Shown piece after piece: positions 16,369-23,698 of a stretch of DNA of 64,000 nucleotides. The stretch is from Pseudonocardia sp. MH-G8. Lineage in GTDB: Bacteria > Actinomycetota > Actinomycetes > Mycobacteriales > Pseudonocardiaceae. Location of the stretch: positions 1 through 64,000 of the forward strand of contig NZ_NKYF01000038.1 of NCBI RefSeq assembly GCF_002262885.1, written 5' to 3'. Within the stretch, counting starts at the first letter, position 1, and every line of letters starts with the position of its first letter. The notes under the pieces were generated by a model, which was given only the letters and a program-made list of their open reading frames with translations, did no database searches and was not told the origin of the DNA. Both the position numbers and the translations under genes were made by a program.

Positions 16369-16497
16369 GGCCTGTGAGCGGACACACGCGATCAACTGGA
16401 TCGATTCGGCCTCGGGGCCTTGTTCGTAATTCGAGTTGGCCGCGCGTCGCCGCGTGCCCGTGAGTAACGCTCCCGATCACACCTGAGGCCCCCGCTC

Positions 16498-17865
16498 ATG
16501 CCCTTCCTCCTCGCTGCCGTGCGCCGTCGGCCGCTGCTGCTGCGCAGCCGCGCTCCGACCGTGCGCGCGTTCCGCATCGCCGCCACCGTTCTGTTCGTCG
16601 TCGACGGCGCCGTCTTCGGCAGCTGGGCCGCCCGCATTCCCGATGTGGCCGCCCAGGTCGGCGCCGGCCCGGCGACGCTCGGCCTGGCCCTGCTCTGCAT
16701 CTCGCTCGGTGCCCTCGCCGGCATGCAGCTGACCGGAGCGCTGTGCCGCCGGCTGGGTCCCGGCCTGGTCGCCTCGGGCGCCGCCGTCCTGACCGGTTGC
16801 ACGCTCACCCTGCCCGGCCTCTCCACGTCGGTCGGCGAGCTCGCGGTCACGCTGCTGGTCTTCGGACTCGCGACCGGCGTGCTGAACGTGGCCATGAACG
16901 CCGTCGGTGTCCGGGTGGAGGCCGCGGCGCAACGACCCGTCCTCCCCTCGCTGCACGCAGGGGTCAGCTTCGGCGGGCTCGGCGGGGCCGCCGCAGCCGG
17001 CCTCGTCGCCGCGACGACCTCCATCGCCGCCCACCTGCTCGTCGTGGCGGCGGTCGGGATCCTCGCCACGGCGGCCGCGGCCCCGATCCTGCTCGCCGCG
17101 GACGCCGAGCCGGTCCGCGAGCACCCCGGCGCGGCACCAGGCGGCTCCGGGGGCACCCTCGTCGTGCTCCTGGGGCTCATCGCCGGCTGCACCGCGTTCG
17201 GGGAAGGCGCGGTCACCGACTGGGGTGCGCTGCACCTCGACGAGATCGGCGCCTCGCCGGCCCTCGCCGCGGCCGGTTTCGCCGCCTTCTCGGTCGCGAT
17301 GGCCTTCGGACGTCTGGCCGGGAACGCGTTGCTGCGGACCCTCGGCCCCACCAACGTGGTGACCGGCGGGGCGCTGCTCGCCACCGCCGGGGCGGCAGCG
17401 GTCGCCATCGTGCCCGTCGTCGCGGTCGGGCTCGCCGGTTTCGTGCTGATGGGTCTCGGACTCGCCAACGTCTTCCCGGTCGCCATCGCCCGCGCAGGAG
17501 CGCACGCCGGACCGGCCGGGGTGGCGCGCGCGTCGTCCATCGGCTACACGGGGCTGCTCGGTGCGCCGCCACTGCTCGGGATCGTCGCCGAGGCCGTCGG
17601 GCTGAGCGTCGCGTTCGCGGCGGTCGCCGTCCTCGCCGCGGTGGCTGCGGGCGTGGCCGCGCTGGTCCGGCCGCGTTCCGCGCCACGGCCGGCCACCGCC
17701 GAGGGCCTGCTCCGGCAGGCACTGCACGCGACCGCGCCCGGATTCCGACTGGTCGGGACCGCGATACGGCGGCACTGCGACAGCCTCGACGTGCTCCACG
17801 CCCAGTTCGCCCACCCGCCCACCGGCAGGCCGACCCACCACGGCCTGGAAGCCGTCCCCGCCTGA
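16498..17865 (+). CDS. MFS transporter
   Basis: A 455-residue major facilitator with about 12 hydrophobic helices. Visible are 'GSWAARIPDVAAQVG' in the first loop, 'FGLATGVLNVAMNAVGV' in helix 4-5 and a repeat-like second half starting near residue 215. The pattern resembles FucP/YbjJ-like MFS proteins, whose substrates include sugars but are mostly undefined. A 60-residue hydrophilic tail follows the last helix. It is separated from the permease by 143 bases and from the EIIC gene by 35, so it may be co-transcribed with the latter. The 16369-16497 gap holds no firm promoter. Confidence 0.8.
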   Translation: MPFLLAAVRRRPLLLRSRAPTVRAFRIAATVLFVVDGAVFGSWAARIPDVAAQVGAGPATLGLALLCISLGALAGMQLTGALCRRLGPGLVASGAAVLTGCTLTLPGLSTSVGELAVTLLVFGLATGVLNVAMNAVGVRVEAAAQRPVLPSLHAGVSFGGLGGAAAAGLVAATTSIAAHLLVVAAVGILATAAAAPILLAADAEPVREHPGAAPGGSGGTLVVLLGLIAGCTAFGEGAVTDWGALHLDEIGASPALAAAGFAAFSVAMAFGRLAGNALLRTLGPTNVVTGGALLATAGAAAVAIVPVVAVGLAGFVLMGLGLANVFPVAIARAGAHAGPAGVARASSIGYTGLLGAPPLLGIVAEAVGLSVAFAAVAVLAAVAAGVAALVRPRSAPRPATAEGLLRQALHATAPGFRLVGTAIRRHCDSLDVLHAQFAHPPTGRPTHHGLEAVPA

Positions 17866-17900
17866 CCGCGCCGGCCCGCGTAGGAGAACGAGGTACGACA

Positions 17901-19058
17901 TTGGCAACGACCACGACAGCGGCGCCCGCATCCCGGGAAGGCCGGGCCTCCGGCGTGCAGATCCGCGACGCGCTGATGAGCGGCGTGAGCCACGCGGTCC
18001 CCTTCGTCGTCACCGGAGGAGTGCTGATCGCGCTCGGCTACGGCCTCGGCGGCGACCGGAGCGGCGCGGCGGAGCCGGTGAGCGCGGGCTTCGACTGGTT
18101 CTCGTCCGCGAGTTGGGCGGCGCTGCTGTTCCAGCTCGGCACCCTCACGTTCGGGCTGCTGGTCCCGGTGCTCAGCGGGTACGTCGCCCACGCCCTGGCC
18201 GAGCGGCCGGCGCTCGTCCCCGGATTCGTCGGTGGCGCGATCGCGGTCCAGACCGGGGCCGGCTTCGTCGGCGGGCTCGTCGCGGGCGTGCTCGCGGGCA
18301 CCGTCGTCCGCGGGCTCGCCCGCTGGCAGCCGCCGGCGCCGGTGGCCGGCATCCGCCCGGTGCTGGTGCTCCCGCTGGTCGGGACGCTCGTCACCGGCGC
18401 GGTGATGCTGCTCGCGGTCGGACCGCCGCTGGCCGCCCTCGGCAGCGCCCTCGACGCCGGGCTCGACGACCTGTCGCGCAGCGGCGTCGTGCTCCTCGGC
18501 GCGGGCCTGGGCCTGATGATGGCCGCCGACCTGGGTGGGCCGCTGAACAAGACCGCTTTCACGTTCGCCGTCACCGGCCTGTCCACCGGCTCGCCGGCTG
18601 CGTCGACGATCATGGCGGCAGTGCTGGCGGCGGGCATGACGCCACCGCTCGCGATGGCCCTCGCGAGCACCGTCGGCTCCCGCCGCTTCACCCCTGCGGA
18701 ACGGCAGCACGGCCGCGCCGCCTGGCTGCTCGGCGCCACCTACGTCACCGAGGGCGCCATCCCGTTCGCGGCCGCCGACCCGTTGCGGGTGATCCCGTCG
18801 CTGATGGCCGGCTCCGCCACCGCAGGCGCGCTCTCGGTGGCCCTGAGCGCGTCGACCGCGACACCCCACGGCGGGTTGTTCGTCCTCCCGCTGGTCGGTC
18901 ACCCGCTCGGACTCGTCGTGGCGATCGCCGCCGGGGTGCTGGTCTCCGCCGCTGCCGTCCTCGCCCTCAAGCGACCCGCGGGGCCGAGGATCAGAACAGA
19001 TCCGCCGCAACCCCGCTCAGCAACTGCTCCGGGCCCGCCAGCCGGCGAAGCCACGTGA
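17901..19058 (+). CDS. Fructose-type PTS EIIC membrane component (orphan)
   Basis: A 385-residue membrane protein matching the EIIC domain of fructose-family phosphotransferase permeases. Diagnostic segments are 'AVPFVVTGGVLIALGYGLGG' near residue 35, 'GGPLNKTAF', 'TEGAIPFAAADPLRVIPS' and 'PHGGLFVLPLVGHPLG'. Start is TTG, the best in-frame start after AGGAG/GAGG. No EIIA or EIIB domain is fused or encoded in the window, so phosphate relay would need partners elsewhere. Its 3' end overlaps the opposite-strand small gene by 68 bases. Confidence 0.85.
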   Translation: MATTTTAAPASREGRASGVQIRDALMSGVSHAVPFVVTGGVLIALGYGLGGDRSGAAEPVSAGFDWFSSASWAALLFQLGTLTFGLLVPVLSGYVAHALAERPALVPGFVGGAIAVQTGAGFVGGLVAGVLAGTVVRGLARWQPPAPVAGIRPVLVLPLVGTLVTGAVMLLAVGPPLAALGSALDAGLDDLSRSGVVLLGAGLGLMMAADLGGPLNKTAFTFAVTGLSTGSPAASTIMAAVLAAGMTPPLAMALASTVGSRRFTPAERQHGRAAWLLGATYVTEGAIPFAAADPLRVIPSLMAGSATAGALSVALSASTATPHGGLFVLPLVGHPLGLVVAIAAGVLVSAAAVLALKRPAGPRIRTDPPQPRSATAPGPPAGEAT

Positions 19059-19512
19059 CATCGCCCTCGCCGTGGACCGCGACCACGCCGGCGACCAACC
19101 AGATCATCGACGGAAGGAAGTCGTCCTGCAGCGCGGCGGCGTACTCCATGCTCTCGCGGGCACCGTCCGCGCTCTCCAGAGCGCCGCAGGTGTAGCGGGC
19201 CCGCGACCGGTACCGCCGCCCCATCGCGTCCTCGATCCACCCGAGCGCCTCCTCCACGCGCCCGGGCCGGTCGAGGAGTTCGTTGCGGGCCGCGCTCAGC
19301 CACTGGACCAGCGTCAGGGTGGCCACCAGCTCCGTGGGGCCGCCGTCGTCCTCGGGGGCCACCTTGTCGTCGATCGAGAGGAACTCCGCGACGCACTCCC
19401 GCGACGGATCCGGCGTCCGATCGGCGATCGTGGCCTGCACAGCCTCCATCAGCAGCCCGCCGACCGCCTCGGCAGCGCGCTCGAGTTCCTGTTCGTCAGG
19501 TTTCCGGGACAT
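18991..19512 (-). CDS. Hypothetical protein
   Basis: A 173-residue acidic, helix-rich protein without signal peptide, membrane segment or motif I recognise. The ATG at 19512 follows GTGGAGG. Cys residues are few and there is no obvious catalytic pattern. It lies between the end of the EIIC gene (convergent overlap) and the asnB-like gene on the same strand (33 bases upstream of it), but nothing ties it to either function. A coding assignment is supported by the strong ribosome site. Confidence 0.6.
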   Translation of the reverse strand: MSRKPDEQELERAAEAVGGLLMEAVQATIADRTPDPSRECVAEFLSIDDKVAPEDDGGPTELVATLTLVQWLSAARNELLDRPGRVEEALGWIEDAMGRRYRSRARYTCGALESADGARESMEYAAALQDDFLPSMIWLVAGVVAVHGEGDVTWLRRLAGPEQLLSGVAADLF

Positions 19513-19544
19513 CCGCACCTCCACGTTCGGCCACCAGCCTGCCA

Positions 19545-21020
19545 CTACCACTCGGCGAAGCGACCGATCAGGTGCCGGGCGTCGACACCGGGGAGCTCCC
19601 GCTGGAACAACCGGTGGTAGGCGAGCTCCTCCGGGGATCGCAACGGCGGATCGAGCACGTCACGCCCGGCCTGGAACTCGTCGTCGGACACCGTGGAGCC
19701 GTAGTACTCACCGAGCACGTCGCGCGCGCCGGTGCCCTGGCCGAACTGCGCCTTGCGGCGCCAGAGCACCTGCTCGGGCAACCAGCCGGTGAACGCCTTG
19801 CGCAGCAACCACTTCTCCATGCGGCCGCCGTTGGTCAGCTTCCACTGCGCGGGCAGGCTCAGCCCCAACTCGACGACGTCGAGGTCGAGGAACGGCGTGC
19901 GCGCCTCCAGGCCGGTGGCGCCCGCGATCCGGTCGACCCGCTGCAAGCCGCCGATGTGCAAGCCGCGGATCGTGGCCAGCAGCTCCTCGTGCAGCTCCTC
20001 CTCGCTGGTGATCCGCGCGTAGTGGCTGTAGCCGGCGAACAGCTCGTCAGCACCCTCGCCGATCAGCACAACCTTCACCGACCGCGCGGCGCGCTTGGAG
20101 ACCAGCAGGTTCGGCACGGAGCTGTGCACCAGCTGCGGGTCGAACGACTCGATCACCCGGATGACCTCGGGGACCCAGTCGATGAGCTCGTCCTCGGTGT
20201 AGGTGCGCTCGACGTGTTCGGTGCCGAGCTCGGCCGCGACCTGGCGCGCGGCCAGGATGTCGTCGCTGCCGGGCAGCCCGACCGCGAAGGTGCGCAGCTG
20301 CCGCCCGTTGCGGTGCGCGTGCCGGGCCGCGATGGCGGTGACGATGCTCGAGTCGAGCCCGCCGGACAGGAGCGCGCCGACGGGGACGTCGGCGGCCATC
20401 AGCCGCTCGACCGAGCCGATCAGCCGATCGCGGATGGCGGCCAGCACCTCCTCCGAGGGCTCCGCCTCCGGATCGCTGCTCGCCGCCGGGCCGACCGGCT
20501 CGACCGTCGGCATGCTGCGGAACGGACGCAGGCCGTCGGCCGGCGTCCAGACGTGCCCCGGCGGGAACGGTTCGATGACCGCGCGCCGGTCCGGATCGAA
20601 CGCCTTGAGCTCGCTCCCGAAGATCACCGTGTCGTCGTGGCGCGCCCAGTACAGCGGGCAGATCCCCATCATGTCGCGCGCCGCGAAGAACCGCCCGTCG
20701 GCGCTCACCCCCGCCAGCGCGAAAGGGCCCCAGAGCAGGGAGAGCGCCGACAGGCCGTGCTCCTCCAGCAGGTGCAGCGCGCTCTCGAGATCGGCCCCGG
20801 TCCGGAACTCATGGCCCTGCGACTCCAGCTCCCGACGCAGCCGCTGGTAGTTGTAGACCTCGCCGTCGCCGACCAGCCAGTACTCGCCGCCCGGATCGCG
20901 CAGCGGCTGCGCGCCGCCCACCAGGTCGACGATGGCCAGCCGACGGTGTCCGAGCCAGGCGTTCTCGAACTCGCGGGTTCCCTCCCCGTCGGGTCCGCGG
21001 TGGGTGAGCCGATCGAGCAT
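19545..21020 (-). CDS. asnB: Asparagine synthetase (glutamine-hydrolysing type) lacking the N-terminal Met-Cys
   Basis: From ATG 21020 this is 491 residues: a class II glutaminase domain ('THRGPDGEG', 'ARDMMGICPLY') and an AsnB synthetase domain with pyrophosphate loop 'LLSGGLDSS' near residue 225 and 'GEGADELFAGYSHY'. The family should begin Met-Cys-Gly, Cys being the glutaminase nucleophile. Here homology continues 18 codons upstream in frame, but the expected ATG TGC reads ATC TCC (21074-21069): Ile/Ser instead of Met/Cys, with an in-frame TGA three codons earlier. No ATG, GTG or TTG lies between. Either ATC is used as a start (GGTGAG precedes it) giving a Ser N-terminus, or translation starts at 21020 and the first strand is lost. 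Glutamine-dependent activity is doubtful in both cases; ammonia-dependent synthesis remains possible. Confidence 0.8.
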   Translation of the reverse strand: MLDRLTHRGPDGEGTREFENAWLGHRRLAIVDLVGGAQPLRDPGGEYWLVGDGEVYNYQRLRRELESQGHEFRTGADLESALHLLEEHGLSALSLLWGPFALAGVSADGRFFAARDMMGICPLYWARHDDTVIFGSELKAFDPDRRAVIEPFPPGHVWTPADGLRPFRSMPTVEPVGPAASSDPEAEPSEEVLAAIRDRLIGSVERLMAADVPVGALLSGGLDSSIVTAIAARHAHRNGRQLRTFAVGLPGSDDILAARQVAAELGTEHVERTYTEDELIDWVPEVIRVIESFDPQLVHSSVPNLLVSKRAARSVKVVLIGEGADELFAGYSHYARITSEEELHEELLATIRGLHIGGLQRVDRIAGATGLEARTPFLDLDVVELGLSLPAQWKLTNGGRMEKWLLRKAFTGWLPEQVLWRRKAQFGQGTGARDVLGEYYGSTVSDDEFQAGRDVLDPPLRSPEELAYHRLFQRELPGVDARHLIGRFAEW

Positions 21021-21155
21021 CCGCGACCCTTCGAGCGGGTCGAACGGGCCGTACGCCGCGACAACGCCGGAGATCGGTGCTCACCACCCTTGAGCCGAAG
21101 GTCGCGCCAGGCTAGCCGGGACGGCCGCGCGCCGCTCGACCGGAACCGGCCGCGA

Positions 21156-22487
21156 TCAGACGGCGCTGTCGAGCCCGCGCGCCTTCAGCCGCTCGCGCGT
21201 GTTGGGGTTCACCGACGGCCGGAAGGGCACCTCGACCACCTCCGCGCCGACCGGTTCACCGGGCACGTCGGCGTACCGGGCCGGCAGGTCGACGGCCAGT
21301 GCGGTGCCCAGCGCCGACCACTCCACCGGCACGTAGCCGAGCGCGATGTTCATGCCGAGCTCCGGCGACCACCAGGGTGAGGTCAGGTAGCCGACCGGGT
21401 CGCCGCCGGTCCCGGGGCGGACGAGCCAGAAATCGGGTGCGTACTCGTCGATGGGCCGGCCGCCGACGCGCATGCCCACCATGACCATGCGGAACGGCGG
21501 GGTGCCGGCGTCGATCAGCTCGCGGGCGCGCTCCAGGGCGGCCTTGCCGATGTAGTCGGCCTCCTTCTTGCGCGGCACCTGGTAGCTCAGGTTCACCTGG
21601 AACGGCAGGGTCTCCGCGTCCATGTCCTGGCCCCACGACAGGATCCCGGCCGCCACCCGCCGGTGGTGCGCCGGGGCGATGACCTTGAGGTTGTGCGGAC
21701 GGCCCGCCTCCATCACGGCGTTCCACATCTCCTCCGCGTGCAGCGTGGCATCGCGGAGGTAGATCTCGTAGCCCTTCTCACCGGTGAACCCGGTCTGCGA
21801 GATGATCACCGGCAGCCCGGCGACCGTGGCCTCCATCAGCCCGTACGACGGGAGGTCGGCCAACTGCGCCCCGACCAGATCGATCATCAGGTCCGCCGAT
21901 CGCGGACCCTGGATCTGGACCGGCGCCACGTCGATCTCGGCGATCTCCACGTCGAAGGGCTGCCCGACCTTCACACCCTGCAGCCACAACATCAGATCCG
22001 AGTCGGAGATGCTGAACCAGAACTCGTCCTCCGCGATCCGCAACAGCACCGGATCGTTCAGGATGCCACCGTTCTCGTTGCACAGGATGACGTACCGGGC
22101 GCGCATCACGGGGATCTTCGTGGCGTCCCGCGTGATCACGAAGTTGACGAATGCCTCGGCATCCGGGCCCTTCACCCTGATCTGCCGTTCCACCGCCACG
22201 TTCCACAACGTGACGTCGTTGACGAGCGCCTCGTACTCCGCCATCGCGCCGCCGTCCTCGGGACGGCTGTAGCCACGGGGGTGGTACACGCGGTTGTACA
22301 CCTCCGCCCGCCAGCACCCCGCCGCCATCGACAGGTGCCAGTAGGGCGACTTGCGGATCCTCGTGGAGATCAGCAGCTCGACGCGGGTGGGCCCGGTCTG
22401 GCGCAGGTTGATCGGCACGAGGCGGTCGGATTGGTCAACCGAGGGCCGGTTGTGGTGGGAGGAGGCTGCAACGGCACCGTTCGTCAT
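21156..22487 (-). CDS. DmdA-like tetrahydrofolate-dependent demethylase (GcvT family)
   Basis: A 443-residue protein of the aminomethyltransferase/GcvT superfamily. The closest resemblance I recognise is dimethylsulfoniopropionate demethylase DmdA: 'TRIRKSPYW', 'VYNR', 'VTLWNVAVERQ', 'NENGGILNDPVLLR', 'SISDSDLMLWLQGV' and 'GEKGYEIYLRD' all follow DmdA order. It is longer than DmdA (about 370), with extra residues at both ends. Such enzymes move a methyl group from an S-, O- or N-methyl donor to tetrahydrofolate; LigM-like O-demethylases are an alternative. The ATG follows GGAG. It is oriented with the IclR gene upstream, but separated by 298 bases. Confidence 0.75.
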   Translation of the reverse strand: MTNGAVAASSHHNRPSVDQSDRLVPINLRQTGPTRVELLISTRIRKSPYWHLSMAAGCWRAEVYNRVYHPRGYSRPEDGGAMAEYEALVNDVTLWNVAVERQIRVKGPDAEAFVNFVITRDATKIPVMRARYVILCNENGGILNDPVLLRIAEDEFWFSISDSDLMLWLQGVKVGQPFDVEIAEIDVAPVQIQGPRSADLMIDLVGAQLADLPSYGLMEATVAGLPVIISQTGFTGEKGYEIYLRDATLHAEEMWNAVMEAGRPHNLKVIAPAHHRRVAAGILSWGQDMDAETLPFQVNLSYQVPRKKEADYIGKAALERARELIDAGTPPFRMVMVGMRVGGRPIDEYAPDFWLVRPGTGGDPVGYLTSPWWSPELGMNIALGYVPVEWSALGTALAVDLPARYADVPGEPVGAEVVEVPFRPSVNPNTRERLKARGLDSAV

Positions 22488-22785
22488 CTACGGCTCCATC
22501 GGTTCCGAATCAATGGATCAATGACAGCAACGGCGGAATTCCCGTGCTGTCCCGGGCCAACCTTCGCCGACGAGGATCACCGCACCGGATTTCCGTTGTC
22601 CTCGCAGCGTGCGAGGACGGTACGCGCGGTGTGCCAGATAGGTCAACGGGTTCCACGATGCGCAACTCGAAGGGATCGCCGCACCCCGCGAGTCGGGGCC
22701 TGACGGCCGCCAGTTGGGCGCTGGTCACACTTGTGTCGCGGTCACCGGCGAGCAGGAACGATGCGCGCACACATGCTCGGCATGC
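22488..22785. other. Non-coding gap with a possible hydrolase remnant
   Basis: 298 bases between the DmdA-like and IclR genes. A 7-base direct repeat (ATCAATG at 22509 and 22517) lies just upstream of the DmdA-like start. On the minus strand a frame at about 22640-22770 reads 'LLAGDRDTSVT' and 'CGDPFEL', which resembles the Asp-loop region of alpha/beta hydrolases and could be a gene remnant. No terminator or promoter is clear. Confidence 0.3.
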
Positions 22786-23571
22786 TCAGAGCTTCCGACC
22801 CAGCCGACCCGCCTCCCGACGCAGCACAGGAACGAACTCACGGCGCATCCGTTCCGCGGAGACCCGCGCGGCGGAGGCGCTGACGCTCATCGCGGCGACG
22901 ATCCTGCCCACTCCGTCGGCCACCGGGACCGCGATGGCCCGCATCCCCAGCTCCAACTCCTCATCGCTGATCGCGAACCCTTCCTCGCGGACGTGCCGGA
23001 CCATCTCCAGCAACGCGTCGGGATCGGTGACGGTGTGCGGTGTCCGGCGTTGCCGGTCGGCACCCGCGAGCTGCTCGCGGACGTCGTCGTCGTCGAGCGC
23101 GGCGAGGAGCACCCGCCCGGTCGCCGAGCAGTGCGCCGGGAGTCGGGCTCCCACCCGCACTCCGGTCTTCACGATCCGCTGGGCCTCCGCCCGGGCGACG
23201 AAGATCGACCAGCCATGCTCCCAGACCGCGAGCGATACCGACTCGTCGAGCTCGTCGCGCGCGTCGGTCAGGTGCTGCTCGGCGAGCCCGGGCAACGACG
23301 ACGCCTCCAGGTAGACGCTGCCCAACCGGAGCATCCGGGGGGTCGGGCGGTAGTACCGCCCGTCGTGCTCGACGTAGCCGAGGTCCACGAGGGTCAGCAG
23401 GCAGCGACGCGCCGTCGCCCTGGCGACGCCGATCCCCTCGGCGGCGGACGCCACGGACAGCCGGGACGACGTGCTGCCGAACAGCTCGATGATGGCGAGG
23501 CCCTTCGCCAGCCCGGCCATACCCTCCGGAGCCCGCGTCGGGCCGTGATCGGGTCGCTCATGATCCTGCAC
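22786..23571 (-). CDS. IclR-family regulator of the terephthalate cluster (TphR-like)
   Basis: A 261-residue IclR protein: winged helix at about residues 18-80 ('LAKGLAIIELFG', 'GVARATARRCLLTLVDLGY') and an effector-binding domain ('SATGRVLLAAL', 'EEGFAISDEELELGMRAIAVPV'). I start at GTG 23571, giving a short extension before the helix-turn-helix. No Shine-Dalgarno precedes it, so a leaderless message or ATG 23521 is possible. It is divergent from tphA2 as in Comamonas, where the IclR protein TphR controls terephthalate genes. A dyad operator covers the three to seventeen bases upstream of this start, implying autoregulation. Confidence 0.85.
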   Translation of the reverse strand: MQDHERPDHGPTRAPEGMAGLAKGLAIIELFGSTSSRLSVASAAEGIGVARATARRCLLTLVDLGYVEHDGRYYRPTPRMLRLGSVYLEASSLPGLAEQHLTDARDELDESVSLAVWEHGWSIFVARAEAQRIVKTGVRVGARLPAHCSATGRVLLAALDDDDVREQLAGADRQRRTPHTVTDPDALLEMVRHVREEGFAISDEELELGMRAIAVPVADGVGRIVAAMSVSASAARVSAERMRREFVPVLRREAGRLGRKL

Positions 23572-23573
23572 GT

Positions 23574-23588
23574 GTTCGTTATACGAAC
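23574..23588. promoter_or_regulatory. IclR-type operator 1
   Basis: Perfect dyad GTTCGT-TAT-ACGAAC directly upstream of the iclR start. It shares the GTTCG-N5-CGAAC pattern with the site at 23668, which makes both likely binding sites of the adjacent IclR protein. Confidence 0.65.
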
Positions 23589-23589
23589 C

Positions 23590-23633
23590 GAGTTCGCGGG
23601 AGTCAACGCGTGCGGCTTGACTCCCGCGAACTC
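23590..23633. repeat. 44-bp perfect palindrome with 10-base loop
   Basis: Two 17-base arms (23590-23606 and 23617-23633, GAGTTCGCGGGAGTCAA and its complement) match perfectly around a 10-base spacer. It sits between the two IclR operators in the divergent iclR/tphA2 promoter region. It may be a binding site for another regulator or an RNA hairpin in either leader. Confidence 0.75.
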
Positions 23634-23667
23634 CGCAGGCTTCCATGCGTTCGCTGGACGGATCACC

Positions 23668-23682
23668 GTTCGATATCCGAAC
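23668..23682. promoter_or_regulatory. IclR-type operator 2
   Basis: Dyad GTTCG-ATATC-CGAAC, same GTTCG-N5-CGAAC pattern as operator 1, ending 16 bases before the tphA2 start codon. The position suits repression or activation of the tph operon. Confidence 0.6.
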
Positions 23683-23698
23683 AACGAAGCGAGGGTGG

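Noticed and set aside
14444..16480. A 678-codon open frame on the minus strand opposite the NCS2 permease
   Set aside because: Composition is Arg/Asp/His/Gly rich with no domain, and it mirrors a real gene with strong membrane and UraD signatures. High GC makes such antisense frames common here.
16392..19010. Long minus-strand frames opposite the MFS and EIIC genes
   Set aside because: Low-complexity Ala/Arg/Pro sequence caused by codon bias; the plus-strand proteins have convincing membrane patterns.
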